Shown here piece by piece: positions 22,682 to 34,504 of a stretch of DNA of 64,000 nt. Every line of letters begins with the position of its first letter. The stretch's first letter is position 1. This DNA comes from Spisula solida. Its lineage: Eukaryota > Mollusca > Bivalvia > Venerida > Mactridae. The notes beneath the pieces are model-generated. The model worked only from the letters and a program-made list of their open reading frames with translations. It was not told the DNA's origin and ran no database searches. The DNA is taken from contig OX365962.1 in assembly GCA_947247005.1 (NCBI GenBank), positions 4,685,201-4,749,200 of the forward strand. The letters run 5' to 3'. Both the position numbers and the translations under genes were made by a program.

Positions 22682-23399
22682 TAGTCCATGAGCCACCAAT
22701 AGAAGACCCTCCCCCCCTAGGGAATTTTGGTCACTATATTTTTCTGAAAGCATATGGTCCCTGGAGTATTTTCCTGAAGTCTGCACTTTGGCCATTGGGG
22801 CGTTAAGATTTTTTGGGGTAAAACGTCAGAAAATATAAACGAAAAGTACAAATTTTCGGAATCGGTTAACTACAATCTTATTTATTATGTTATTTTAAAA
22901 TAAATCTCTGTAACAGGTAGATATTAACCTGTCCTATCTAGACTGAAAAAATCAGAGTGCTGCTATTGTGCAAAATGGCTTTTTTGGGGTAAAACGCTAA
23001 AAATTATAAGAGAAAAGTGCGAATTTTTGGAATCTGTGGACTGCATTGGCATTTATTTATTTTTTTTATAAAAAATACTCTTATTGAAAGATATTATAGT
23101 GCAGTTTCATACTGCAAAAAATTAAAGCCATGTTATTATGCAAAGTGTGATATTTTTGGGGTAAAACATCAAAAAATATAAACCGAAAAGTGGGAATATT
23201 AGGAATCTGTAGATTACAATAAAACCATTCCTATGATAATTTTTTTGTAACTAAATAATATTAATGTGATAAATTTGTAGTAACATGCAGTTTAAGATTT
23301 CAAATATATATTGCCAGATGAGATACTTTGGGGGAAAATTACAAGAATAATAAATGGAAAGTGTGATTTTTGGGAATTGGTGTCCTAGTTGTAACTTAC
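22682..23399 (+). repeat. Left arm: ~180-bp TTTTTGGGGTAAAAC units
   Basis: About four diverged units, each starting near TTTTTTGGGGTAAAACG (22810, 22982, 23154, and a degenerate one at 23328), followed by AAAAATATAAACGAAAAGT and GGAATCTGTGGACTAC-like segments. Their complement is found in the right arm. Confidence 0.8.
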
Positions 23400-25845
23400 G
23401 ACCATCGGGTACGGACATTCCTAGTACTAATGGGTATTCAAAATTACATTCTAACCATATATAGGCAGTTCTGGTACTGTTGGGTAAATTATTATTAAAC
23501 CACTAAGTACATCCATACCTAGTCCTAATTGGTACATACGAATAACCATTACATGCAATATTGGTTCTATTCAGCACTAAACAACCCTATACAGACATCA
23601 GTTGTCCTATCGAGTATTAACCACCACCATGCACAGACAGTCCTAGTCTAATTTGATAGCATAGCCAATACCATTTCTAGTTCTATTTGATATTCAAAAC
23701 CACCATACTTATACAGATATTGCTGGTCAGGCTGGGTACCCATAACCACTGGTAGGTACATTCATTCCTCGTCTCAATGTGTAGTCACACTTACCATGTT
23801 CTAATTGGGTACTCGTAACTGCTTATTGAAGTACATACATGCCCAGTCATAGTGGTGACTTACATATCCATATACAGACAATCCATCCTGGTCCTATTTG
23901 GTACTCTAAACGACCATGTACAGGCATTATAGGTGCAATTGGGTACTCATTTCCACCATGTACATATATTGCTGGTCGTAAAGAATACTCATAACTAAAC
24001 TACTAGGTTCAGACATTCTCGTTGGATACTGCCGATCATCAATTGACAACTCAGGCGCGCATGCGGCTACATCCTTGGCCCTTTATTGACCACTCATAAC
24101 ATATGTACTACTCGAAACCTTCATGTACAAAATCAGTTGTCCGATTGGGAACTACCAACTACTAGGTGCGACCATTTGTTGTCCTATTGGGTAATCACTA
24201 CCCCCGTGTACAGACTGTGATGTTCTTATTGGATACTCATACATATATTCCTAGTCATAGTGGGTACCCCAACTACCATGTACATGCATGCCTGGTCCTA
24301 TTGAATACACAAAACCACAATGTACAGACATTTGTGACTGGGTTGGGCACTAACAACCACTAGGTGCAGTCATATGTTGTTCTATTTGGTCACTGCTACC
24401 ACCATCTACAGGCAGTCATGGCCCTATCAGGGATACATAACCACTAGATGCATACATTCACAGTCCTAGTGGGTACTCAAAACCACTATGTTCATGCATA
24501 AGTGGTGTAATCGAGTCCTCACAGCCACTATACTCAGCCATTATTGGTCCCTGTGGGTACTGACTACCATGCATATACATACATTCCTGGTCGTATAAGG
24601 TGCCAATAACCACGATTAACAGACATTCCTGTTTAGGATAGATACTGAACATCATCATGTTAAGACATCTCTCAATCACTAGTTACATACATTATTGGTC
24701 TTATTGACTACAGACAACTATTGGGATCACCCATTCCTTGTCCTATTGACACCATGTAGAGACATTCCTGGTCTTTAAAATTCAGCAGTGAGCATGCCTA
24801 ACCCTCAGCTGTGACCATTGTTTTCATCAAATTGGGTAATCACTAACCCCATGTACATGAAGCATGGTCTAATTAGATACTCATATCGACTAGGCACATA
24901 CATTTCAAGTCCTAGTGGGTACCCACAACTATCATGTCCCATGCATTCCTTGTCCTATTGGATACTCCAAACCACAATGTACAGACGATTGCAGACGGAT
25001 TATGTACTAACAACCACAAGGAGTGGTCATTTTTTGCCTGATTGGGTCATGATAACCACGATGTACAGACAGTCCTGACTTTATTAGGTACTCATAACCA
25101 CTGGATACATAAATTCCTAGACTAAGTGGGTACCCGTAACCACCATGTACATGCATAAGAAGTGTGATAAAGTACTTGCAGCTACAATACACAACCATTA
25201 TAGGTCCTATTGGGTACCCACTACCATCATTTACTAGTACATGTACATACATTCATGGTATTATTTGGTATGCATAGCCACTATTCCGGATCCTGTTATG
25301 TACATACATTACTGGTCGTGTTGGGTACAGACAACCATTAGGAGCACCCATTCCTTGTCCTATTGACGACTTGGTGCCTAAGTAGAACATTCCTGGTCTT
25401 GTTAGGCAATCATAAACACTGGGTAAATCAGTCCTAGTCCATGTATGTATTCACGACCACCTTGCACATAAACTCCTAGTCTTATTAGGTACTCATAACC
25501 ATTAGGTGCATCCATCCTAGTCCTAATGGGTACCCACAACCACCGTGTTCATGCATACTTGGTTGTATTTGGTCATCATAACCACTAAGCATCAATTAGA
25601 GGGTACCCAATACCACTAGGTACAGGTATTTATGGTGCTGTAGGGAACTGACACACACCATGAGCAGACAGTACTACTGGATACACACATCCATGGTCTT
25701 ATAGGATGTGCACTACCGGGTATCATGTGGTATCTCATTTATTGCACTATGTGTACTGGCAACTACAAGGTCGAGAGATTCCTGGTCCTCTTGGATACTC
25801 ACAACCACCCAGAACAGCCATTCCTGACACAACCATGATGCACAG
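23400..25845. repeat. Central array of ~57 degenerate 42-43-bp units
   Basis: The consensus by eye runs ACCACCATGTACATGCATTC then CTGGTCCTATTGGGTACTCATA. Units differ at many positions, with an alternate class ACCACTAGGTGCATACATTC. This is an old, poorly homogenised array, unlike the near-identical arrays at 8.6 and 53.6 kb. Short open frames inside are by-products of the repeat. Confidence 0.85.
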
Positions 25846-26311
25846 CCATTGTGTCACAAGGAATAGCTGTACAATAACATTTGAAAAAAATGAATGTATA
25901 TTTACCCCACACACTCTTGTAAAATACATGTAAGTATAATTTAACACAATCCATACAAATGTTACTGATTCCAACTATAACATACATTGCAAACAAGTGA
26001 AAAATGGAAATAGATTTCAAAATCATATTGTGAGTACTTGTAAATAAGTAGAACGGCTGTTTTCAATACTTTAGTCATTTTGGCGGCCATTTTGATGGCC
26101 ATTTTGATGGCCATTTTCCATAATAGACCCACCTTTTGTGCATTTAAATGTTAAAATACATTTTGGGAATATGCCTTTATTGGTATTCACAATTGCAATT
26201 AAAATACAGTAAGGCAGAATGTGTTATAGCATAGTTAAGTGAATACATCGTTACAATTTGTACACCATTTAAAAGCAGGGGAGAAAATCTTATTTTTGCT
26301 TTTCCTGCTGA
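25846..26311. other. Spacer between central array and right arm
   Basis: Includes a short direct repeat TTTGATGGCCATTTTGATGG (26090-26115) and AT-rich sequence. No gene: overlapping small open frames on the minus strand (25747-26026) have no start context or domain. Confidence 0.35.
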
Positions 26312-27336
26312 ACGCCCCAATGTCTGAAGTGCAGACTTTGGGAAAAGTATTGGTAGGTCAAAGCCTTTCATAATTACCAAAAAAAAAAAATCAATGAAAC
26401 TGTATTCTGCCATTAAAGTGTACCGATTCTCAAAATTTGCACTTTTTCATGTATTTTTTAATGTTTTACCCCAAAAATATCCCATTTGCATAATAACACG
26501 GGACTAAAATTTTGCAGATTTAAACTATGAGTTAATATCAACCCATGAAAGTGTTTAATTACAAAATAACTTACTAAATGTGATAGTAATTAACCAATTC
26601 CAGAAATTAACACTTTCGTTCATATTTTTAACGTTTTACCCCAAAAAATCTTACGCCCCAATGTCTGAAGTGCAGACTTTGGGAAAAGTTTTGGTAGGTC
26701 AAAGCCTTTCATAATTACCCCAAAAAAAGATCAATGACATTGTATTCTGCCATTAAAGTGTACCGATTCTCAAAATTTGCAGTTTTTCATGTATTTTTTA
26801 ATGTTTTACCCCAAAAATATCCCATTTTGCATAATTACACGGGACTAGAATTTTGCAGACTTAAACTATGAGTTAATATCAACCCATGAAAGTGTTTAAT
26901 TACAAAATAACTTACTAAATGTGATAGTAATTAACCAATTCCAGAAATTCACACTTTCGTTCATATTTTTAACGTTTTACCCCAAAAAATCTTAACGCCC
27001 CAATGTCTGAAGTGCAGACTTTGGGAAAAGTTTTGGTAGGTCAAAGCCTTTCATAATTACCCCAAAAAAAGATCAATGACATTGTATTCTGCCATTAAAG
27101 TGTACCGATTCTCAAAATTTGCAGTTTTTCATGTATTTTTTAATGTTTTACCCCAAAAATATCCCATTTTGCATAATTACACGGGACTAGAATTTTGCAG
27201 ACTTAAACTATGAGTTAATATCAACCCATGAAAGTGTTTAATTACAAAATAACTTACTAAATGTGATAGTAATTAACCAATTCCAGAAATTCACACTTTC
27301 GTTCATATTTTTAACGTTTTACCCCAAAAAATCTTA
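26312..27336 (-). repeat. Right arm: three tandem 342-bp units
   Basis: Units start at 26312, 26653 and 26995 with ACGCCCCAATGTCTGAAGTG, and a fourth partial start lies at 27337 (ACGCCCCAACGGCC). Units 2 and 3 are almost identical by eye; unit 1 differs by a poly-A expansion and scattered substitutions. Each 342-bp unit contains two copies of the ~170-bp TTTTACCCCAAAAA block found in the left arm, so it is a higher-order repeat. Confidence 0.92.
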
Positions 27337-27457
27337 ACGCCCCAACGGCCAAAGTGCAGACTTTGGAAAAATACTCTACTGGTCATACGCTTTCAGAAAA
27401 ATATAGTGTCCGAAATTCCCTAGGGGGGGAGGGTTTACCCCACTGGCCCATGGACTA

Positions 27458-28264
27458 TATATTATTCACTCTCGACACATCATTCCTGATGTTATCTATC
27501 GCCACGAGGGTATGAGAGAAGCGAACGTTCAACCACTAGGCTATCGAGGGGGCGCTGTACAATCTAGTATTAAAGGAACTCCTTAGTTTTCTATATAAAG
27601 CCTATTGGTGGTTTTGAAACATATATGAAATATCGGAGCGGCCTGAACAAACTACGAATAGGAGTGTGTTGGGTGATAAACTCATAATTAATTGATCATG
27701 GCCTAATGGAAATTGCAAAGAATTTCTACATTATTATCAAGGATTTAAATTTATTTTCATTTATCATTCCCTTTATCTAAGTCAAGTTAATCTGATGAAA
27801 ATATACGAGTTACCTAAGCCGAGTTTATCGGACGTCTAAATAGCGCTGTTATCATATCCGTTATAGGGAGGCTGTTATAGTCCGTCTAGTCTATTTCATG
27901 CTTGAACAATTGTACAAAATCCTACAGCTGATAAGCCTTTATCTCACCACTATCAGGAAATCGTAATCAAAATAGAAAGGAAAAAGAAAACGAAAAACTC
28001 GTACATCAGCATTACTGTCTGACTTCTACTTAAAATAGTTTAAAATACACAAAATCCATCATGTTCTGTCGAATGTGATCGTCTTGTAAAATCAACAATT
28101 TTCGAGGAGGGGTTTTTCAGTTCATTTCGTTGGCGAAGTAGTAACTGATGTTTATGTACAAATCTACTTTTCTAAGACGTTTGAAAGCTCTTTATGTTTG
28201 TTGCTATAGCAACCCACTAACGCATGACCAGTCTTAAGGAAAATGATATGCTTTCCTCGAGATA
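27458..28264. other. Non-coding; tRNA-like remnant at 27493-27555 (minus)
   Basis: On the minus strand CCCTCGATAGCCTAGTGG and GTTGAACGTTCGCTTCT resemble the 5' half of a tRNA (A-box region and D-arm), but no B-box follows. A SINE fragment is inferred. The remainder shows nothing recognisable. Confidence 0.4.
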
Positions 28265-28410
28265 TAGGATTCTTGTCAGCAGCTGTGTCGTTTGTCTAGC
28301 ACCCTGTGAAACTTTGAAAAAAGATGGCTTGCAGTTGAAGAAGTCTGATCTCATATAACCACTCCGATGGTTGCACAGGGTACTGGACAAAACGGCACAT
28401 CTGTAGAAAC
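28265..28410. repeat. Imperfect palindrome H1
   Basis: The left arm (GCTGTGTCGTTTGTC, AGCACCCTGTGAAAC) pairs with the right arm (GCACAGGGTACTGGACAAAA, CGGCACATCTG). The same signals in the same order occur at 51468-51560 (ACCCTGTGAAACC; CAGGGTAATGCACAAAACGG; CACAGCCGCTG), so the two are members of one palindromic family. The internal loop is longer here. Confidence 0.7.
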
Positions 28411-28479
28411 ATTCTATACTTCGTGCATTTCCTTGTTTACTTAGACTGGCGTATAATTCACTGAAATCGATGTAGAAAT

Positions 28480-29219
28480 AAATCAAAGCACTGAGAGTAC
28501 CGCTGGGAGGCGATCTGGTTGCTGCTACTTAAGCTTAAACCGACTTTACACGTTTAATGTTCGTTTTCTTACTGCCGATCTTGTCTTGAATGTCAAAATA
28601 GGCATATGTGACTATATAGGCATGTTGGGTATCTAAATAATTGTTAAAATATGCATATTAATTTATATGTAATACGTGTATTGAATGCGTAAATCAAAAG
28701 TGGCTTTAAAATAATACTACGCGCCTATTTATCAGATTCTACAGTACCGTCTTGTAATCACTTCCCTCACAGCGTGAGACAGTCTATAGAAAGCGACTAG
28801 CTAGTACAGCGACACCATATGATTGCATAACAGTACTTTGCAGACCGTATACGATTCATTGATAAAACCATCACTTGACCGTAGTCTGAAGCTTCTAAAA
28901 ATAGCTTTACAGCCCGGACATTTGATGAACAGGTCATTTTCGTATTATGAAACAAGTTCGGTATCGGCCGGTGTAGTGATTTTTTTGCAAATATATATCG
29001 ATTGAACGAACTGTTTTAAAATAATTTTTGATCTTAGAATAAACAAATGTTGCTGATTGGCTTAAATCAGTTAAAAGATTTGGAGAAACATATGTAGCAG
29101 TATTGGGAATGTTGACAGTTTCTGGAACTACTTGAATGCGGATTCACATGGCAGCATAAAGGCGGTTAATTTTGTATTAAGAAATGGGCAATGGTAGTAA
29201 TGAGAGGCTTAAACGCCTA
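28480..29219 (+). repeat. Rep-A copy B, apparently full length
   Basis: Runs from AATCAAAGCACTGAGAGTAC through CTTACTGCCGATCTTGTC, GCGCCTATTTATCAGATTCT, TTGTAATCACTTCCCTCACA, GATTCATTGATAAAACCATC, GAACAAGTTC-like and TGACAGTTTCTGGAACTAC to the hairpin end GAGGCTTAAACGCCTAA. Copy C (45612-46342) is its reverse complement over the whole ~735 bp. Shared open-frame residues in B and C are short and absent from A, so coding is not claimed. It could be a solo LTR or a MITE; neither TG..CA ends nor internal TIRs are evident. Confidence 0.8.
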
Positions 29220-29619
29220 AAACGGCGATTTGTAGCCTTTAGTGATGTAAAGGTCACGTGGTATTGCTACACAATATATCAGCCCTACGTTCAAGGAAAT
29301 TACCTGCAAACATGTTTAAAAATCACGGTTTTTTATCGCTATAATCCTTCGTTGTACGCTTCGTTTGCGACAAACAATAAATACCCGTTTTTCCGTTCTC
29401 AGTTCGAAATATGTACAGATGCACGCGTTGATTGTAAAGATCGAGAACCAGGCTTGTTTGCCTCTGTCCGCCATTTTGTTTAATAACACAAATACTCGCA
29501 CACCACTTCCGGATATGGTTAGCCAAACTTGGCGCACGTGACAAGCATGTTTTTTAAACATACCGTTCAACGAATAACAGGTTCGTACCAGGTACGAAAC
29601 GTGCGTCACGTAATTATGT
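29220..29619. other. Non-coding between Rep-A and Helitron remnant
   Basis: This is where the C-terminal PIF1-type helicase of the Helitron would be expected, but neither strand shows Walker A (GxxGxGK[ST]) or other helicase motifs. The minus-strand frame is open but low in resemblance to anything known. Confidence 0.4.
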
Positions 29620-31533
29620 GAGAGGGCTTCTGGGCCATTGCGCCTTCTCTCAACACCTATGTCCTCTCCTATGTCATAGTCTACAAATTCATTTGACCCC
29701 AAACCTGGGTCAAAACAGTCCAAATCACTAGTTCTACAACTGTACTCTTCCATTTCATCTCCATTTTCATGACAAGACCCAGCATTAACAGCACCTGGTA
29801 TACACTCTGCATCAATGGCATTCATTGATTCATATTCATCAAATTCACACCTTTCATAACACTGTTTGTTTAAATTGATCTCATCCAGCTTAGCATTGTA
29901 ACTTTCTTCAAAAGTGTGGTATTCACATAATAAGTCTGTTTCATCATTTCTCCAGTGTGTGTACAGCATTATTTTCTGCCGAATGTGTTCCGCTCTATCT
30001 TTGTTTAAAGGAGTTATATGAGAGTATATAACTTTCTGTTTGTTTCTTTAACGTACACGAGTACCACATGGAAATCCAACACATACATCAAGTTCTAAGT
30101 CAACATCATCATCTTGGCCATACACATACTCCGTCTCAGGAAGTTCTTCATTCAACACCATTTTATCAGTTTTTTTTACCTGAAAGTTGACACAACTGAT
30201 ACCATGAAGCAAAGTCTGCATAGCACAGCATTCCCAACGAGTTTGAACGTATCTTGTACCTCTTTAAGGTATTGTCCATCTCAATATCACTGGAGTTCCC
30301 TGGCATTTCCTTCAGCTCAGACACTGGCTTTATTAGACTTGTTCTCTCATCTGGCCTTTTGGTATCAACAAAAATAACATCACGTGTGCATCGCCGAAGC
30401 GGTATTTGTAATACCAAATAGACTGCCTCTTGTGCACCAATTTCTACAGTAGATAAAAACTGATTACCTACTCTCCTGACCTGTTGTCTTATATCACTGT
30501 CAGATTGTTGAGCTTCTAAGCTAGCTTTTTTCAAAAAATTAGAAAGCCCTCTTTGTCACTTTGATATGTATGACACTATATAGGAAACGCATGAATAAGG
30601 ATCCAAGACAAACTGCAAATCCATATTTTCCATCCAAGATTTCAATAAAACAGTATTGTAGCTATTGATTCTACTTTCTCCAACAGATCGTTTCAACAAG
30701 ATTGTAGGTCTACTTAGAGTAAACCGTACTGTATCTGTATAAGTGCAAATCTGTATTTGTTTTATGCAGGTCGTTTAAAAAAGAAATTGTTTTCTTTACA
30801 CAAGTGGGATGATCCCTTGACATATGTTTTCCTTCAAGTGGATACAATACTATTGTTTCCGGCAAATGAAACAATGGGAAGTTGAACCGGCAAATATCCT
30901 TCCCTTTTTTCCTGCAGTTGGTGGCATGCCTATGCGTTTGGTAATTGGTCAAAGAGGGCATAGTTTCATATTTTAGCAGGTTACATATTGATCAACAAAT
31001 TCAACTTTGGAGGAATCAAAGCAATGACCATGAGCATTTTTTAATCCATATGAGACAGTGTATGTGAGGTGAACCTCGCTGTTGAAACTCAACACGATAA
31101 AAGAAATCAGCAACTTCAGCAATAGGGATGGATGCCTCAGTACATTCTTTATGAATGCCTGCACCTTGTAATCAAAATAACGTGCACAAGTAACTGGGTC
31201 TGACTTAATAAGGTTGCTTTTTTCTGTCCAAGATAGTGCTTTTACTTCTTCAAGAGTAATGTTTTTATGTACAAGTTTTGATAGGGACTGTAGTAAAGGC
31301 TCCCATTTTGTTTCAGCAGCAGAGAAAGAACAAAACCAAGTCGGAATTCCAAGTTGCCTGACCATTGAGAAAAGATCTCGCTTAGCTTGTTCCCAGTATG
31401 GAGGTGACCCACGCATTGTTCTAAGAACTCTATAGCCATCATTTTGCATAGTCAAATTTTCCACGAAACCAGGCGCTAAAAAGTCACCTGCTGTAATTGT
31501 ATAGCCCGTTTGCAGCGAAAAAAATCGTTTCAA
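29620..31533 (-). pseudogene. Helitron Rep/helicase polyprotein, decayed and truncated
   Basis: Successive minus-strand frames spell the conserved core of Helitron replicase-helicases. The Helitron-like N domain (31533-30973) has PGFVENLTMQNDGYRVLR, RGSPPYWEQAKRDLFSMVRQ and [12 protein letters not shown]. After a frameshift near 31090 the HUH nuclease motif is still legible as SPHIHCLIW (His-Ile-His codons at about 31058-31066). Next come the Cys/His segment HRHATNCRKKGKDICRF (30930-30870) and LDPYSCVSYIVSYISK followed by a stop (about 30556). Then come AQEAVYLVLQIPLRR (30430-30385), LCYADFASWYQ (near 30200) and WRNDETDLL (29950). The protein's extreme N-terminus and its PIF1/RecD helicase half are missing. 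Family enzymes nick and transfer single strands for rolling-circle transposition; this copy cannot. Helitron identity is confident. Confidence 0.9.
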
Positions 31534-32439
31534 TTATGAATGGTTAAAAATCTATTGAACAGATGTTGATAAAAATTTACGTAGAATCATAATTACATTC
31601 TACCTACTCCCATTTCAAATTTCATAATTTTTAATTACTTATTTAAACAAGTTTATTCTTTATTGTATATATATATATATATTTTTTTATTATTTTTTTT
31701 AGGTGGAGTGATTGTTTATTATCCTCGTCAATAGGTGTGCCTGGGTCGAGGGCATCCCAGTACACACCTTACAAATTCTGAATTAGTATATATATATAAA
31801 TGTGAATTAGTAAAAGAGGTAAAATATAATATATAGCACAGCTTGCAATGATAATCATGTACATGTAGTTATAACGTTTAGAATACACAATCTCCAAAAT
31901 ATCAACAATTTCATGCATTGAAAATTTGAAAACATGTTGTTATATAATGCCAGAATATAGATGGAACTTGTGTTACCTATAAAACAAAACACTATCCTCA
32001 GTCTTATAGAAACAAATGACAATGTGACATTTTCAAAAAGTATACTGGTTCCGGTTTTGTGGGGTATCTTACATATTTGTAAATATAAGTGTCTTATCTG
32101 GACATTCAGCAAAAAAGGTCGGTTATTTCATTCCAAGTATCATTGAAATGGCTGACGGTGTGATTTTTAACAGCTATTTCTTTTATTATATTGTATTGAT
32201 ACCTAATATAGTGCTTAGCGTACTGAATGGTTGGAACTGTCTCTTTTAATCTGCAGTTATATATATATATATATATCTTTTGGTGTAGTAGAATAAGAGA
32301 TTTAATGCTATACAGTTTTTGTGTCGTATTCCTAAAATAAATTTTCTCTATTGAGATGGTTGGTTACAACGGCATTATGCAAAAACATATGTTTTAAAAA
32401 ACGTGTTGTTATTGGGCATTGCCAAAATAAATGTTCAAT
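31534..32439. other. AT-rich non-coding with TA microsatellites
   Basis: Contains (TA)n at about 31666-31683, 31785-31798 and 32256-32275. Positions 31700-32440 may hold the 3' UTR of the LINE fragment to the right (minus strand), but no tail is identifiable. Open frames at 31855-32112 and 31961-32146 are not supported. Confidence 0.4.
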
Positions 32440-33040
32440 TGTTTCTGATGATATTTACAAAAAGAGCAGTGTTCACTTTGCTTAATGTTAATTTTAAATA
32501 AAAATGAATTAGTTCCGAGTATTCTATGTATTCTTCTGTATTAGAACCACTGGATATTGGAATCCCTTGTAATTTCAAAGGGTATAGCAAAGATCGCGAG
32601 CCAGTCTTTATCATTAAAGCTAATATTTATCTTTTCTTTCCATTTTGATTTGCACGTAGGCGCCAATTGAGATTGTGTCATAGTGTCGTACATAGGTTGC
32701 GTACCTTTTTTGAATTTTAGAATGTCTTTGTAGCACGGTGGAAGGAATGGTTTATTAAGCACAGTATTATATTTATTTTTGTGTTCTAACAAATATTTAG
32801 TGACCGAATTTTTTACGCCATAAAATTGAATGAAGTCAGTTTGAAGACTAAACTTGGACAAAATGGCGACTGAAGTTTTTCTTCTGCGCACTGAACCAAG
32901 ATGATATTCATACGCACTATTAAAATATCTTAAAAATAGTTTGTCATAACTAATAGTGTTTGAGCGCCTCTCGGAACTAACAAAGTATTTTAAACATTAT
33001 AAGAATATTGTATTTTTTTCCAAAATCAATTTCTCAACTA
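32440..33040 (-). pseudogene. Non-LTR retrotransposon C-terminal fragment
   Basis: The minus-strand frame from about 33040 to 32460 is open apart from a stop at about 32536. It reads, in order, SLQTDFIQFYGVKNSV, PFLPPCYKDILKFKKG, ITRDSNIQWF, stop, then HRILGTNSFLFKINIKQ and HCSFCK. The R-HRIL-TN-FL-KI--K-S--C-FC pattern is typical of the region after the reverse transcriptase in L1/Tx1-like LINE ORF2 proteins (established knowledge; clade inferred). The catalytic RT palm is not present, so this is a dead 5'-truncated copy. It is unrelated in sequence to the LINE at 38-43 kb. Confidence 0.75.
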
Positions 33041-33562
33041 AAAAAATAGCATTGAAAAACGAACTACTTCTTGCGCAGTAAATCAGTTTTTATTTTAACC
33101 ACCATGACTTCATACGTTAAGAATCACTGCGCTATTTATTTTAATTCATTCATATTCTATTATTTATTTACCTTCTTTGAAATTTAAAAACCTTGTTATG
33201 AGATTCGAATCATCAGCATAGTTAACTCCTATGAGAAAATATATTTTTATCACACAAAACGCATATACACTTGACGAATGTTCTAAGTACACACTTTTAG
33301 AACTAGAATAAATCAGGAACATAATTATCTAAACTCACTAAAACTGTATAGATATCATAAGTGGGTGATTGTATTTAATACAGAAGAAGAAAAATCAAGA
33401 TCTACGTAAAAATCATTGATACCTGACGAAAATGATAAAATTACATTTTTCTCGTGCAAACATCTCAAATATGTGTAAATTTGTTCAAAGCATTTAATAC
33501 ACGATCAACGTTCGACCCCCCAAACATAAAGCCATAAAATTATTTCGTATTATATGACGTAA

Positions 33563-33652
33563 ATGACGACTAAGGAGTGCGCAAGTGCGATAGGACTGCT
33601 TGAAACCGGCATGTCAACAAGACGGGTAAGATTTAAGCCATTAATTGTCTGT
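33563..33652 (+). pseudogene. Tc1-like transposase, N-terminal remnant
   Basis: From ATG 33563 the frame reads MTTKECASAIGLLETGMSTR. This matches the start of the first helix-turn-helix of Tc1-type transposases (pattern RG-AIGLL--GMS-R-VA). Similarity is lost after ~25 residues. It lies about 300 bp inside the left inverted repeat, as expected for the start of the gene. Confidence 0.7.
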
Positions 33653-34069
33653 TTTGGGGTTCCTAACTCATGCACATAATTATTATCATAGTAGCTGCAT
33701 TGAATTCACGAAAAGAATGCATGTTTATATTGACTCGATTAAAAATTGAGACGTCACATGACGTCATTTATATTAAGTCGTTGAATGCGTCAAAACATGA
33801 TTATGACAACATCTGACTGATAGTTGTATCACTTTAATATCGTGAAATAAGGTGGAATCGTTGAATTGAATAGGATATGTCCATTCATTTGTATGGAGCA
33901 ATTTGAGTTTGAGCATGGAAGTAACTTTCAATAGGCATTTATCATCCGAATTACTACTACAGTTTAACAAAACTCACTTTTTTCTATCAATCATGTCTTT
34001 TGTAAGATACGAACACATTCTCAACACATGGACTTTGATTTTAATGCAATATTTTAATTAGGTTGCACG

Positions 34070-34300
34070 ATGGTATGGCCGCCTTGTAGCCCGGACCTAA
34101 ATCCGATAGAATACGTATGTGATGAGTTTGGGCGTCGCATCCGAGCACGACGACAACACCAGACCGTATAGGAACTCATAACGCACCCTTTACTTGAACT
34201 GAATGCACTAACGCAGCAATTGGTACACATCTTTATCAATTCAAAGCCTCAGAGATGCAAGGCTATCAACAGGGCAGACTGTGGTCATACACGATATTGA
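34070..34300 (+). pseudogene. Tc1-like transposase, C-terminal remnant
   Basis: The frame at 34070 reads WPPCSPDLNPIEYVCDEFGR. This contains the SPDLNPIE signature that holds the third catalytic acid (E) of the DD34E triad. A stop interrupts at 34169-34171, after which the same frame continues to SKPQRCKAINR, GHTRY and a natural stop at 34298-34300. The first two catalytic aspartates are absent, so there is no activity. Confidence 0.92.
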
Positions 34301-34504
34301 TGTGCGACTTCGTTGTTTTAAGCAGTGAACTAAATGGTCGTTTTCTTATATGTTGTTATTATGTTTTAGAATGGTAATTAACTCAACGTGATAGAAAATA
34401 GTTTCCTGATTCCAATGGTATATTCGATTCACAGATAGGTCTAATATTTTTTCAGTGAAATGAAAAATACAAAGTGTGTACTTAGAACATTCGACTAGTG
34501 TATA

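Larger units (their letters stand above)
22682..27457. mobile_element. 4.8-kb composite element with inverted arms
   Basis: The left terminus 22682 (TAGTCCATGAGCCA) and right terminus 27457 (TGGCCCATGGACTA) are inverted. The homology continues inward: CCCCCCTAGGGAATTT, CACTATATTTTTCTGAAAGC, AGTCTGCACTTTGGCC, TTGGGGCGTTAAGATTTTTT. Both arms consist of tandem units keyed by TTTTTGGGGTAAAAC and are arranged as mirror images around a central array of degenerate 42-43-bp units. No transposase or other ORF is seen. It is probably non-autonomous. Helitron- or TIR-type affiliation is undetermined. Confidence 0.75.
33264..34504 (+). mobile_element. Tc1/mariner element, internally deleted
   Basis: Terminal inverted repeats 33264-33297 and 34471-34504 match over 34 bp with two mismatches (TATACACT, then CGAATGTTCTAAGTACACAC). 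The outermost TA on each side fits the TA target duplication of this superfamily. Inside are remnants of the two ends of a DDE transposase in the plus orientation. The element is 1.24 kb, shorter than usual for autonomous Tc1-like elements, and the middle of the gene is missing. Confidence 0.92.

Noticed and set aside
28823..29005. Short ORF shared by Rep-A copies B (28823-29005) and C (45805-46002)
   Set aside because: The frames share residues because the DNA is repeated. The frame is broken in copy A, and there is no sign of codon-level constraint by eye.
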